From the NCBI RefSeq assembly GCF_005517195.1, contig NZ_CP040244.1, positions 3,676,001 through 3,740,000 of the forward strand: 64,000 nt of DNA, given 5' to 3'. Positions 33,754 to 42,125 of the stretch are shown here, piece after piece. Origin of the DNA: Streptomyces vilmorinianum. Its GTDB lineage: Bacteria > Actinomycetota > Actinomycetes > Streptomycetales > Streptomycetaceae. Numbering within the stretch: position 1 is the stretch's first letter; every line of letters begins with the position of its first letter. The notes beneath the pieces were generated by a model. That model did not search any database. It was given only the letters and a program-made list of their open reading frames with translations, and was not told where the DNA came from. The translations under genes were made by a program, and so were the position numbers.

Positions 33754-35919
33754 TCAGGCGCAGGCGCTTCCGTTGAGTGTGAAGGCCGTGGGGGAGGGAT
33801 TCGAGCCGGTGTGGGTCCCCTGGACTCCGAAGCTCGCGGTCGCGCCGGGGGCGATCGTCCGGTTCCAGTCGGCGTTGCGGGCGCCGACGGCGGTGCCGCT
33901 CTGGGTGACGGTCGCGTTCCAGGCGCTCGTGACGCGCTGGCCGCCCGGGTAGGTCCAGGTCAGCTGCCATCCGTCCACGGCCGTCGGGCCGGTGTTCTTG
34001 ACGGTGACGTTCGCGGTGAACCCGGTGTTCCAGGCGTTGTTCACCGTGTACGTCACCGCGCAGGCGGCGGTGGGCGGTTCGCCGCCGGTCGAGGTGCGCT
34101 CGGCGGCGTAGGCGGCGAGCCAGGCCAGCGGGGCGTTCCAGTTGACGGCGACTTCGTTGGTCGAGTACGAGTCGATGTGGTCGATGTAGCAGGCTGCCGG
34201 GGCGCAGCCCGTCAGCCTCTCCTCCGCGATCGGGTCCTGGAGCGCGCTGTTGGGCCCGCCCGCGAGCGATCCGGCCGGCGGGTGGGGCAGGGAGGCGTCC
34301 AGCTGGTGTGCCCAGAAGCGGTGGTGCTGGTTCTGCGCGGAGGCCTCGCCGTAGCCGGTGACGTACGACAGGCCGAGGGCGTTGCGGCCGAGCAGGTAGT
34401 CCATGGTCTCCAGCGCTCCGGCGCGGTAGCGCTCGTCGCCCGTCAGCTCCCCGGCGACGGCCATGACGATCGCGTCGTTGGCGACCTCGCCGTTCGAGCC
34501 CCAGAAGTAGCCGTCCGCCGGGACGGGCACGGCGTAGCCCTGGGCGGCCATCCTGGACAGGTAGCCGTCGGCGGCCGTGGTCACCGAGGAGCGGACCCGA
34601 GTGAGATCCGAGGCAGGCAGGCCGTTGGGGACGGTGGCCAGGACGAGCCGGCCGAGTGCGGCGGTGTCCGCCCAGCCGAATCCGTACGGGCTGAAGGCGT
34701 CTGCGGAGGTGTGCCAGGACGAGGAGGTGACCGCGTCCCGGTAGGCGCTCTCGCCGGTCGCCGCGTATAGCTCGGCCGCGGCCCAGTAGAACTCGTCGGT
34801 GACCCGCGTGTCCCCGTAGGCCCCGCCGCCGGTGCTGTCGGAATCCGGTGCGTACATCGCCGGGCTGGTCTGCGCGGCGCTCCACGCCCGGCGTGCGGCC
34901 GACAGGCAGCGGTCGGCGTAGGCGGAGTCGTACGGCCGGAAGACCCGGGCGCACTGCGCGGCGGCTGCCGCGAGGTTGAGGGTGGCCGCCGTGGACGGCC
35001 GGTGCAGTTCGCGTGGCTGGGAATCCTGTTCGGGGCGCGTCGGCATGCCGGTCCAGGCGACGTCATGGATCTTGTGGAACGCCATGCCCGCGTGCGGCTT
35101 GCCATCGGGCACCTGCATCCGCATCAGGAAGTCGAGCTCCCACCGCGCCTCGTCGAGGACGTCGGGTATGCCGTTGCCGCGCTCGGGGACGCGCAGGGTG
35201 GAGTCGCCCAGCGCCACTTCCTTGCCCGCTCGCTCGGCCCGCTCGAAGGAGTTGACGAGCAGCCAGGTGGAGATGCCGCCGTTGACCACGTACTTGCCGT
35301 GGTCGCCGGCGTCGTACCAGCCGCCCCTGACATCCTGGGTGTAGTCGCACACGGTGGCCTGACAGGGGACGGAGACGTCGCCCTTGTTGGGTGCGACGCC
35401 GAGGTGTCCGGCCGGGCGCGCGTAGGCGGAACCCACGAGGGAGGCGTCGATCGCGATGCCGCTGCGCTGGTGGTGGAAGAACGCCATCGCGTCGGAGCGC
35501 AGCGCGTCGTAGAGGTCCACGCGGATGTCGAAGGGAGCGCTGCTGCTGCCGTCCACGGTCAGGACGTACCCGGTGCCCGCCGCCCGGTGGGAGGAGAAAT
35601 CCGCCACCTGGACAGACTGTCCGGAGGGGATGTCCGCGCCGCGCGGGACGGTCGAACCGGAGGCGACCACCGTCCCGGACGCGTTCCGCAACTGCCAGCC
35701 GAGTGCCTGCGTGGCCGTGGTGACGACGGTGGCGCGCTTCGGCCCGTCGGGCAGGTAGCCGACCTGGTTGACGCGTACGGCCGTGGTCGCCGCCGTCGTG
35801 GCGGATGCGCCCGCAGCAGCCTCAGCCGGCACGAGACCCCCGATGAGGAGCGCGCCCGTCAGGAGCGTGGCGGAGAGGCGTGCGGGGCGGCGGAGTAACG
35901 AGGCCGTGGTGGGGGGCAT
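33754..35919 (-). CDS. Secreted GH9 cellulase with Ig-like and CBM2 domains
   Basis: The 721-residue cellulase has, in order, a signal peptide (to about residue 36), a CelD_N Ig-like domain (48-135, [20 protein letters not shown]), a GH9 catalytic domain (about 140-605) and, after a short linker, a CBM2 cellulose-binding module (about 617-721, two cysteines near the ends, conserved Trp residues). GH9 signatures include [12 protein letters not shown] with the catalytic base Asp203/Asp206, and [13 protein letters not shown] with the acid Glu near 593. It cleaves cellulose beta-1,4 bonds, probably as a processive or endo enzyme. A CebR box lies 155 bases before the ATG, and TAGGAG precedes the start. 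Confidence 0.95.
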   Translation of the reverse strand: MPPTTASLLRRPARLSATLLTGALLIGGLVPAEAAAGASATTAATTAVRVNQVGYLPDGPKRATVVTTATQALGWQLRNASGTVVASGSTVPRGADIPSGQSVQVADFSSHRAAGTGYVLTVDGSSSAPFDIRVDLYDALRSDAMAFFHHQRSGIAIDASLVGSAYARPAGHLGVAPNKGDVSVPCQATVCDYTQDVRGGWYDAGDHGKYVVNGGISTWLLVNSFERAERAGKEVALGDSTLRVPERGNGIPDVLDEARWELDFLMRMQVPDGKPHAGMAFHKIHDVAWTGMPTRPEQDSQPRELHRPSTAATLNLAAAAAQCARVFRPYDSAYADRCLSAARRAWSAAQTSPAMYAPDSDSTGGGAYGDTRVTDEFYWAAAELYAATGESAYRDAVTSSSWHTSADAFSPYGFGWADTAALGRLVLATVPNGLPASDLTRVRSSVTTAADGYLSRMAAQGYAVPVPADGYFWGSNGEVANDAIVMAVAGELTGDERYRAGALETMDYLLGRNALGLSYVTGYGEASAQNQHHRFWAHQLDASLPHPPAGSLAGGPNSALQDPIAEERLTGCAPAACYIDHIDSYSTNEVAVNWNAPLAWLAAYAAERTSTGGEPPTAACAVTYTVNNAWNTGFTANVTVKNTGPTAVDGWQLTWTYPGGQRVTSAWNATVTQSGTAVGARNADWNRTIAPGATASFGVQGTHTGSNPSPTAFTLNGSACA

Positions 35920-36073
35920 GGGCGGCTCCTACGGGATGTGGGGGTCAGCAGGAAGAAGCGCTGGTGGCGTCGCGAGCCGGCGGAGAGCCGGGGCTCATCT
36001 CGGATGAGCAGGTACTGACTCCCGCCTGCGGCCCACTTCTCCTTCGCCGGCGCAACTGGTGGGGCACAGTCGG

Positions 36074-36087
36074 TGGGAGCGCTCCCA
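36074..36087. promoter_or_regulatory. CebR box between the GH9 and transporter genes
   Basis: TGGGAGCGCTCCCA is the exact 14-bp palindrome known as the CebR operator in Streptomyces. It lies in the 334-base divergent gap, 155 bases before the GH9 start and 167 before the transporter start, and may control both. I see nothing else in that gap. Confidence 0.9.
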
Positions 36088-36253
36088 AAGAGCGTCGCAT
36101 CCAACCGCGTCCGACAGGCTGGAGATCTGCAGCGGACATTAGTGACGCCCGGTGCCGCCGTCAACGGTCCCGACGGGGGCACCACGAAGTCGGCTTCCCG
36201 TCGATGTGTGAAGCACGAGATCCACCGGGGTAGCGTTCGGCGCGACGGTACAG

Positions 36254-37546
36254 GTGACTCGCCCGTCGCGAGGGAAGGAACGGATCCTGGACCCCCAGCT
36301 CGCGGAGACGCTCTCCGTGGCCCTGCTCGTTCTCGTGCTGGCCTGTGCGGTCATTCGCCCCTTCGGGTGGCCGGAGGCGGTCGTGGCCGTCCCGGCCGCG
36401 GTTGTCGTGATCGCTACCGGAGCCGTCTCCTTCGGCGACGCGCTGGCCGAGGCGGAACGGCTCGGGCCGGTGATCGGGTTCCTGGCGGCCGTACTGGTGC
36501 TGGCCCAGCTCTGTGACGACGAGGGGTTGTTCCAGGCATGTGGGGCCTGGATGGCGCGTACGGCGGCGGGTCGGCCACGCCGGCTCCTCACCCAGGTGTT
36601 CCTGGCCGCGTCGGCGATCACGGCGGTGCTCAGCCTGGACGCCACGGTGGTGCTGCTCACGCCCGTGGTGTTTGCCACCGCGGCCCGGATCGGCGCCCGG
36701 CCGAAGCCACACGTCTACGCCTGCACCCACCTGTCCAACACGGCCTCCCTGTTGCTGCCCGTCTCCAACCTCACCAACCTGCTGGCCTTCGCCGCCAGCG
36801 GGCTCAGCTTCACCCGGTTCGCCGCGCTGATGGCCCTGCCGTGGGCGGTGGCGATCGGCGTCGAGTACCTGGTCCTCCGGCGTTTCTTCGCCACCGACCT
36901 GGACGCCGGGGCGCAGGCCCCCGCCGCCGTCGAACCGCCGCCACTGCCGCTGTTCGCCCTGGTGACCGTGGGATGCACGCTCGCGGGCTTCGTGCTGACC
37001 TCGGTGGCCGGCGTCGACCCGGCGTGGGCCGCCCTGGCAGGGGCACTCGCGCTCGCCGTACGTGCCCTCATTCGCCGCCGCACAAGCCCCCGGGCCCTGG
37101 TCCGGGCTGCCTCCGTGCCCTTCCTCGCCTTCGTCCTCGCCCTCGGGATCGTGGTTCTGGCGGTGGTCGACAACGGTCTCGACGAAGCCCTGGGGCACCT
37201 GATCCCCGACGGCACCGGCCTCCCGGAACTCCTCGCTCTCGCCGGGCTGGCCGCCGTCCTCGCGAACGTCATCAACAACCTGCCCGCGGTACTCGTGCTG
37301 CTGCCGCTGACCGCCCCGTCGGGACCCGGTGCCGTCCTGGCCGTCCTGCTCGGGGTCAACATCGGCCCCAATCTCACCTACGCCGGCTCGCTGGCCACTC
37401 TGCTGTGGCGGCGTATCGTCCACGCCCACGACGGTGAGGTGGAGCTGAAGGAGTTCACCCGGCTCGGCGTGTACGCGGTCCCCGCGAGCCTCCTCGCCGC
37501 CGTCCTGGCACTGTGGCTCTCGCTGACCGTCATCGGAGGAGGCTGA
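36254..37546 (+). CDS. ArsB/NhaD (SLC13-like) membrane transporter
   Basis: The product of about 420-430 residues is a multipass protein of the ion-transporter superfamily (ArsB/NhaD/SLC13). It has two similar halves: FLAAVLVLAQLCDDEGLFQA with LSLDATVVLLTPVVFATAA, then THLSNTASLLLPVSNLTNLL, and later LANVINNLPAVLVLLPLTA with LGVNIGPNLTYAGSLATLLW. SNLTNL and NINNLP-like loops form the transport core. It could export anions or exchange Na+/H+. The GTG at 36254 has no good ribosome site, whereas a CTG at 36287 has AAGGA correctly spaced, so the start is uncertain. A CebR box upstream suggests a link to cellulose use. The UspA gene follows at once. Confidence 0.82.
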   Translation: MTRPSRGKERILDPQLAETLSVALLVLVLACAVIRPFGWPEAVVAVPAAVVVIATGAVSFGDALAEAERLGPVIGFLAAVLVLAQLCDDEGLFQACGAWMARTAAGRPRRLLTQVFLAASAITAVLSLDATVVLLTPVVFATAARIGARPKPHVYACTHLSNTASLLLPVSNLTNLLAFAASGLSFTRFAALMALPWAVAIGVEYLVLRRFFATDLDAGAQAPAAVEPPPLPLFALVTVGCTLAGFVLTSVAGVDPAWAALAGALALAVRALIRRRTSPRALVRAASVPFLAFVLALGIVVLAVVDNGLDEALGHLIPDGTGLPELLALAGLAAVLANVINNLPAVLVLLPLTAPSGPGAVLAVLLGVNIGPNLTYAGSLATLLWRRIVHAHDGEVELKEFTRLGVYAVPASLLAAVLALWLSLTVIGGG

Positions 37547-37551
37547 TACCC

Positions 37552-38073
37552 ATGGCCGTGGTCGTCTGGATCGCCGAGGGCACCTGGCCCGCCTGTGTGG
37601 ACGCCGCCCGCGCGCACACCCCGGCGGACGCCGAGATCGTCCTGCTGCACGTCACCTCGGTCGACGTCCCGGGTGCGGCCCATGGCGCGTTCGCCGGGCT
37701 CATGGGCCGTGGCCACCCCTCGGGGAACCGCCCGGCCGAAGGCTGGGGGAGGGACCCCGGAACGCACCTGGAACACCTCGCGGCCGACTCCGCGCGGCAG
37801 TTGCTCCAGGATGCCGCCGACCGTCTGGGGCGCCCCTGCACACGTACCGAGCGCACCGGGCGAGTCGAGCGCGAGGTCGTCGCCGCGGCCGAGGGGTGCG
37901 ACCTGCTGATCCTGGCCCGGGACGGCGACCGTGCCCACCTCGGACCGCACAGCCTCGGTCCCGCCGCACGCTTCGTCGTCGACCACGCCCCCTGCCCGGT
38001 GCTGCTCGTGTGGCCCGAACCGCCGCCGGGGCCGCCCACGTTGCCGCCCCCACTTCCGCGTCATACCGACTGA
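37552..38073 (+). CDS. UspA-like universal stress protein
   Basis: The 173-residue protein begins MAVVVWIAEGTWPACVDAAR and has one UspA-fold domain, with TPADAEIVLLHVTSVDVPG and a C-terminal GPHSLGPAARFVVDHAPCPV VLLVW strand that corresponds to the nucleotide-binding GSVS region, here changed (GPHSLGP), so ATP binding is doubtful. The middle (62-80) is a Gly/Pro insertion. It starts six bases after the transporter stop behind GGAGGAGG, so the two genes form an operon and the protein may regulate that transporter. Confidence 0.75.
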   Translation: MAVVVWIAEGTWPACVDAARAHTPADAEIVLLHVTSVDVPGAAHGAFAGLMGRGHPSGNRPAEGWGRDPGTHLEHLAADSARQLLQDAADRLGRPCTRTERTGRVEREVVAAAEGCDLLILARDGDRAHLGPHSLGPAARFVVDHAPCPVLLVWPEPPPGPPTLPPPLPRHTD

Positions 38074-38117
38074 CGGGCGGCGGTTCGTCGCCGACGTGGA
38101 CGGGGGCTGAGCGGGAC

Positions 38118-39398
38118 TCAGCGGTTGAAGGTCAGCCGTGGTGCCGCGTTGCGGGCCAGTGTGTGAGCCTGGTCGGGCCACCAGGTGCCGGCGGGCGGGT
38201 CGACGATGCCGTACTCGGGGTCGATCGTGCCGCCGGTGTTGCGGGTGCAGCTGCCGTCGGACTCTCCGGGGATCTTGATCCACAGGTAGGCGTCGACGAG
38301 CGGGACACCGGTGTCGGCCGTCGGGCGCGCGCCGAGGCCGCGGCCGGGCGCGTTGCACCAGATCTCCGGGTCGCCGCTGTACTTGCCGGGCTCCGGCGTC
38401 CAGGCGCCGAGGCCGTTGCGGCTGGTGTCGATGACGAAGTGGCGCAGCGCGTCGTTCGGCGGGGTCCCCACACTCTGGTCGAACCAGGCGTCGGTCCAGC
38501 GCCAGGTGGCGGGGTCGACGGAGTCGACCGCGTTGCCCGGGGCGCCGTCGTTGGGCGCGGCGGGCGAGTAGTACTGGGTGGCGCACCAGTCGGTGTGGCC
38601 GCGGGCGTGCTCGGGTCCTTCGGTGGCGAACCACATGCACTTGGCTATCCAGCTGCCGTAGCGCGCGTTGTGATCGGTGGGGTGGGTGTTGGACACGTTG
38701 AGGGCGAAGCCGTCGCTGTCCTGGACACCGGCGTCGAGCAGTCGTCGCGCCATGTCGCCGACGGGCCGCCACAGGACGTTGCCCGCGTCGAGGTAGACCG
38801 AGGTGCGGACCTTGGACTTGATGGTCTTGACCGCGTAGGCGAGGTCGGCGACGCGGGCCGCCGTGAGTTCGCCGGTCGGATCCACGTCCGGTCCGCAGTC
38901 GCTGGGGAGGAGGGCCAGGCCGTCGGGCTCGACCACGACGACGGCCTTGCTGTCGCCGATGCCGGCGGCGAAGGCGTCGATCCACTGCCGGTAGGCGGCG
39001 GAGGACGCGGCGCCGCCGCTGGAGTACTGGGTGCAGTCCCGGCCCGGCACGTTGTAGGCGACCAGGACGGGGGTCCGGTTCACCGCCCGGGCCTTGCGGA
39101 CCAGGGTTCTGACCTTGGCCCGGACCTCGTCGGGTGTGCCCTCGGTGAACCATTCGGCCTGCGGCCAGCTCGCGAGCCTGGCCATGTTCACTGCGTTCGT
39201 GAGGTCGCCGGTGCCGAGGTCGGCGAGCGCCTGCTTGGCGGCCTTGCTCTGCGGGTCCACATAGAACCTCGTGGCCGGGGTCAGCGCGTCCGCGGCGGGT
39301 GCGGCCTGTGCCTGCCCCTGCGTCGCGGTGAGGGCGGCGCAGGCCGCGAGTGCCGCGAGGGCGGCGGTCGCACGGCGCCGTAGGGTGCGTGCCTTCAT
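38118..39398 (-). CDS. Secreted GH6 cellobiohydrolase-like cellulase
   Basis: A 426-residue enzyme with a signal peptide (to about residue 33) and a single GH6 domain and no carbohydrate-binding module. Catalytic motifs are VAYNVPGRDC (Asp121), VVVEPDGLALL (general acid Asp159) and IPGESDGSC near the C-terminus. Long extra loops (KCMWFATEGPEHARGHTDWC, TQYYSPAAPNDG) are the tunnel-forming loops of cellobiohydrolases such as Cel6B, so it probably releases cellobiose from non-reducing ends. AGGAG precedes the ATG at 39398. It follows the other GH6 gene on the same strand, past a hairpin. Confidence 0.9.
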   Translation of the reverse strand: MKARTLRRRATAALAALAACAALTATQGQAQAAPAADALTPATRFYVDPQSKAAKQALADLGTGDLTNAVNMARLASWPQAEWFTEGTPDEVRAKVRTLVRKARAVNRTPVLVAYNVPGRDCTQYSSGGAASSAAYRQWIDAFAAGIGDSKAVVVVEPDGLALLPSDCGPDVDPTGELTAARVADLAYAVKTIKSKVRTSVYLDAGNVLWRPVGDMARRLLDAGVQDSDGFALNVSNTHPTDHNARYGSWIAKCMWFATEGPEHARGHTDWCATQYYSPAAPNDGAPGNAVDSVDPATWRWTDAWFDQSVGTPPNDALRHFVIDTSRNGLGAWTPEPGKYSGDPEIWCNAPGRGLGARPTADTGVPLVDAYLWIKIPGESDGSCTRNTGGTIDPEYGIVDPPAGTWWPDQAHTLARNAAPRLTFNR

Positions 39399-39443
39399 GG
39401 GGGCTCCTGGTCGGTGGGGCGGGGGTGAGGAGGGCCGGTGGTA

Positions 39444-39484
39444 CCTGTGGCCCGGCCGCGGGGCGGCGGACACCGGGCCACAGG
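39444..39484 (-). terminator. Hairpin between the two GH6 genes
   Basis: A 12-bp perfect stem (CCTGTGGCCCGG) with a 17-base loop begins ten bases after the GH6 endoglucanase stop at 39494. It may be a partial terminator or an mRNA-stabilising hairpin, since no separate promoter or CebR box is visible for the downstream GH6 gene. Confidence 0.65.
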
Positions 39485-39493
39485 AGCGGGATG

Positions 39494-40459
39494 TCAGTAG
39501 CCGTGGATCATCTTGTAGGCGACCTCCGGGAGGAACTGGCCGGCCGTGGAACCGATCCCGACGCCGCAGTTGCCGTCGGACTCGCCCGGGGCCTTGATCC
39601 ACAGCAGCATCTCGGCGCCGCCGCCCAGCCGGGTGGGCGTGCCGATGCGGCGGCCGGCCGCGTTGCACCACTCGCCGTTGGAGCCGTTGCCGTTGCGGCT
39701 GGTGTCGACGACGAACGGCTTGGTGTAGCCGTAGCGGGCTGCCAGTTCGCTGTTGACGGCGTTGCCGTAGGCGGTGTTCTGGGCGGTGGTGTAGTAGTTC
39801 GAGATGTTGAGGGAGAAGCCGTGCGCCTGTCGGAGTCCGGCCTCGTGGAGGCGCTGGGCCATCGTCGCCGCGCTCACCCAGCCGGGGTTGCCGGCGTCGA
39901 GGTAGACCCAGGTGTTGGGGGCCTGGCGGTTGAACTCGGCGAGGGCGCCGCTGATCATGCCCTGGCGTTCGCGGATCTGGCTCTGGTTCAGGCAGCCGTA
40001 GTCCGCGAGGGAGTCGGGTTCGAGGACGACGACGGCCGGGCGGTTGGCGATCCCGCCGGCGAACTGCGCGATCCAGGTCGCGTAGGCGGAGGCCGACGAG
40101 GCTCCGCCTCCGGAGTGCCCGCCGCACGAGTCGCGGAGGTAGATGTTGTACGCGACCAGGATGGGTAGCTTGTCGTGGTAGTCGGCCGCTCCGACGTACG
40201 CGCCCGCCGCGGTGCCGATCGTGCCGCTCCAGGAGCCGAACCAGCGGGCCATGGGCGTGTTGGCGAGGGAGGCGTTGATCGCGGGGGCTCGGCCGTCGCC
40301 GGGGTTGGCGGTGACCCACTTCTTCGCGCTGGAGTCCGGGTCCACGTAGAACCCGCTGGTCAGGGTGGTGGGGTCCGCCGCGTGGGCGGACGGGGCGACG
40401 GCGAGCGCCAACGGCAGCGCGGAGAGGGCTGCGACGAGGGCGCGGATTCTGCGGCGCAA
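39494..40459 (-). CDS. Secreted GH6 endoglucanase
   Basis: The 321-residue enzyme has a signal peptide (MRRRIRALVAALSALPLALA, APSAHAAD) and a compact GH6 domain. Catalytic residues are Asp110 (NIYLRDSCGG) and the general acid Asp149 (VVLEPDSLADYG), with PGESDGNCG near the end. The short loops and overall sequence match Streptomyces CasA/Cel6A-type endoglucanases, which open the active cleft and cut internal beta-1,4 bonds. It has no CBM. The TTG at 40459 is chosen for its GAGG site and perfect signal-peptide start. Two CebR boxes lie upstream. Confidence 0.92.
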   Translation of the reverse strand: MRRRIRALVAALSALPLALAVAPSAHAADPTTLTSGFYVDPDSSAKKWVTANPGDGRAPAINASLANTPMARWFGSWSGTIGTAAGAYVGAADYHDKLPILVAYNIYLRDSCGGHSGGGASSASAYATWIAQFAGGIANRPAVVVLEPDSLADYGCLNQSQIRERQGMISGALAEFNRQAPNTWVYLDAGNPGWVSAATMAQRLHEAGLRQAHGFSLNISNYYTTAQNTAYGNAVNSELAARYGYTKPFVVDTSRNGNGSNGEWCNAAGRRIGTPTRLGGGAEMLLWIKAPGESDGNCGVGIGSTAGQFLPEVAYKMIHGY

Positions 40460-40606
40460 GGCTGTACCTCGGTTTCCTGACGGCGGACGCGTCGCGCGCT
40501 CTCGTCCCGAGCGGTGCGACGCACTGAGGAAGTGCGGTGGTACGAGGCCCCCGTGCGGCGGCGCATCGGAGGGGACACCAGCACCTGTCGGACACACAGG
40601 AACTCG

Positions 40607-40635
40607 TGGAAGCGCTCCCATTGGAAGCGATCCCA
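40607..40635. promoter_or_regulatory. Two tandem CebR boxes before the GH6 operon
   Basis: TGGAAGCGCTCCCA (40607-40620) and TGGAAGCGATCCCA (40622-40635) sit one base apart, 148 bases before the GH6 endoglucanase start. Their 15-base centre spacing places them 1.5 helical turns apart. They lie just downstream of the predicted promoter. Confidence 0.85.
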
Positions 40636-40667
40636 GTCGATGCTCTGCGAGGCCGAGGTGTGGCCGT

Positions 40668-40697
40668 ATCGTGTGGCGCTCTGATGGACACTGTCAA
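40668..40697 (-). promoter_or_regulatory. Predicted promoter of the GH6 operon
   Basis: On the minus strand, TTGACA (40697-40692) is followed after 18 bases by CACGAT (40673-40668). The tandem CebR boxes begin about 33 bases downstream of the -10, where a bound repressor would block elongation. Confidence 0.5.
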
Positions 40698-40755
40698 GTG
40701 CCGCCATTCAAACAGCACTTCACAGGACGAGGAGAAGGGTTTACAGTCCTGAAAC

Positions 40756-40769
40756 TGGAAGCGCTTCCA
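40756..40769. promoter_or_regulatory. CebR box before cebR
   Basis: TGGAAGCGCTTCCA, a perfect palindromic variant of the CebR box, ends 39 bases before the cebR ATG and suggests autoregulation. The 349-base gap between the divergent GH6 and cebR genes holds three boxes in all. Confidence 0.85.
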
Positions 40770-40808
40770 GTCTTCCAGGCGTTCAGGTAGGGATCAGGAA
40801 GGCAGGTC

Positions 40809-41822
40809 ATGGCCCAAGGTGTTCCACACCGGCCGTCGACGCTCGACGAGGTGGCCGAGCTGGCCGGAGTCTCCAGGTCGGTGGCCTCGCGTGTGCTCAA
40901 CAACGCCCCGCACGTCAGCCGTGCCAAACGTGAAGCCGTCGAACGGGCCGTCCATCGACTCGGATACGTACCGAACCCGACCGCCCGGGCGCTGGCGACC
41001 CGTCAGACCGGTGCGGCCGCTCTGGTCGTCTCGGGAGAGGATCCGTCGATCTTCGCGGACCCGTTCTTCGCTCAGGTGATCGTGGGCGCCTCGGCCGCGC
41101 TGGAGGAGGCCGAACTGCACCTGATGCTGTGTCTGGCGGCCTCCGACCGGGGACGCCGGCGCGTGGAGCAGCTTCTCCGCTCCAAGCGGGCCGACGGGGT
41201 GATGCTGATGGCGCTGCGCGAGGACGATCCGTTGGCCCGCATGGCGGAAGAGGCGGAGATTCCCGTGGTGTTCGGCGGGCGCCCGGTCGGTTTGGACCCG
41301 CGGTGGTATGTGGACGTGGACAACCTCGGAGGAGCGCGCGCGGCGACCGAGTACCTGATCTCGCTCGGCCGGACCAGGATCGCGACGATCTGCGGGCGGC
41401 TGGACACCGAGGTGGGGCGCGCCCGTCACCGCGGCTACCAGGACGCCATGCTGGCGGCCGGCCTCGAACCGCTTCCGCCGGAAGCCGGTGACTTCACCGA
41501 GTCGAGCGGCGCGGCCGCCATGGCGGCGCTGTCTGCGCGGCACCCGGAGTTGGACGGACTGTTCGCCGCCAGCGACAACATGGCGGCGGGGGCGTTGCGC
41601 ACGCTGCGCGATGCCGGCCGCCGCGTCCCCGCCGACGTCGCCGTGATCGGCTTCGACGACCTTGCCGTGGCCAGGATCGCCGATCCGCCGCTGACTACAG
41701 TGCACCAGCCCATAGAGGGTCTCGGTCGTGAGATGGCGCGCATGCTCGTCGCGCTCATCAACGGACAGGCCCCCACCCCGCTGATCCTCCCTACGCGTCT
41801 GGTCACCCGCGCCAGCGCCTGA
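40809..41822 (+). CDS. cebR: LacI-family cellulose-utilisation repressor CebR
   Basis: The 337-residue LacI-type repressor has an N-terminal helix-turn-helix (about 11-57, STLDEVAELAGVSRSVASRV, hinge LNNAPHVSRAKREAVERAVH) and a periplasmic-binding-protein-like core with RVLNNAP and the sugar pocket around FDDLAVARIADPPLTTVHQP. Its place before cebEFG and the boxes around it identify it as CebR, which in Streptomyces releases DNA on binding cellobiose or cellotriose. In this window it would control GH9, both GH6 genes, cebEFG and itself. Confidence 0.92.
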   Translation: MAQGVPHRPSTLDEVAELAGVSRSVASRVLNNAPHVSRAKREAVERAVHRLGYVPNPTARALATRQTGAAALVVSGEDPSIFADPFFAQVIVGASAALEEAELHLMLCLAASDRGRRRVEQLLRSKRADGVMLMALREDDPLARMAEEAEIPVVFGGRPVGLDPRWYVDVDNLGGARAATEYLISLGRTRIATICGRLDTEVGRARHRGYQDAMLAAGLEPLPPEAGDFTESSGAAAMAALSARHPELDGLFAASDNMAAGALRTLRDAGRRVPADVAVIGFDDLAVARIADPPLTTVHQPIEGLGREMARMLVALINGQAPTPLILPTRLVTRASA

Positions 41823-41938
41823 CGGGCCGCCTCGCGCCCGGCCTGCCGGCCGACTCCGAGCTCCGGCCCGCTACGTCGCCGTGCGCCCATCTCCACGGGC
41901 ACCCGTCCGCAACGCACAGCCCTTCCCTGCCAGTGACC

Positions 41939-41967
41939 TTGACAGACCGTCAAAGTGACGGCAGGGT
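41939..41967 (+). promoter_or_regulatory. Predicted cebE promoter with internal palindrome
   Basis: TTGACA at 41939-41944 is a good -35; a -10 of the TANNNT type would lie near 41962-41968 but is weak. Between them CCGTCA-AAG-TGACGG (41947-41961) is a perfect 6-bp inverted repeat unrelated to the CebR box, so a second regulator may act here. Confidence 0.45.
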
Positions 41968-41982
41968 TTCGACGCCATCTCT

Positions 41983-41996
41983 TGGGAGCGCTCCCA
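41983..41996. promoter_or_regulatory. CebR box before cebE
   Basis: TGGGAGCGCTCCCA, flanked by T and A to make a 16-bp perfect palindrome, lies 129 bases before the cebE ATG, downstream of the predicted promoter. It is the strongest CebR site in the window. The remaining 303-base gap between cebR and cebE holds no gene. Confidence 0.92.
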
Positions 41997-42125
41997 ATTT
42001 GGGAAGAAGCCCCGAGCGTACGGCTTCACCCCGGCCTTCGAAGGCCGCCTCTCCCACGCCGACCGCCATCGAGGCGACCCGCCGGCGTACCCCTCACCCC
42101 TTCCTTGACGCACCGAGGAGATGTC

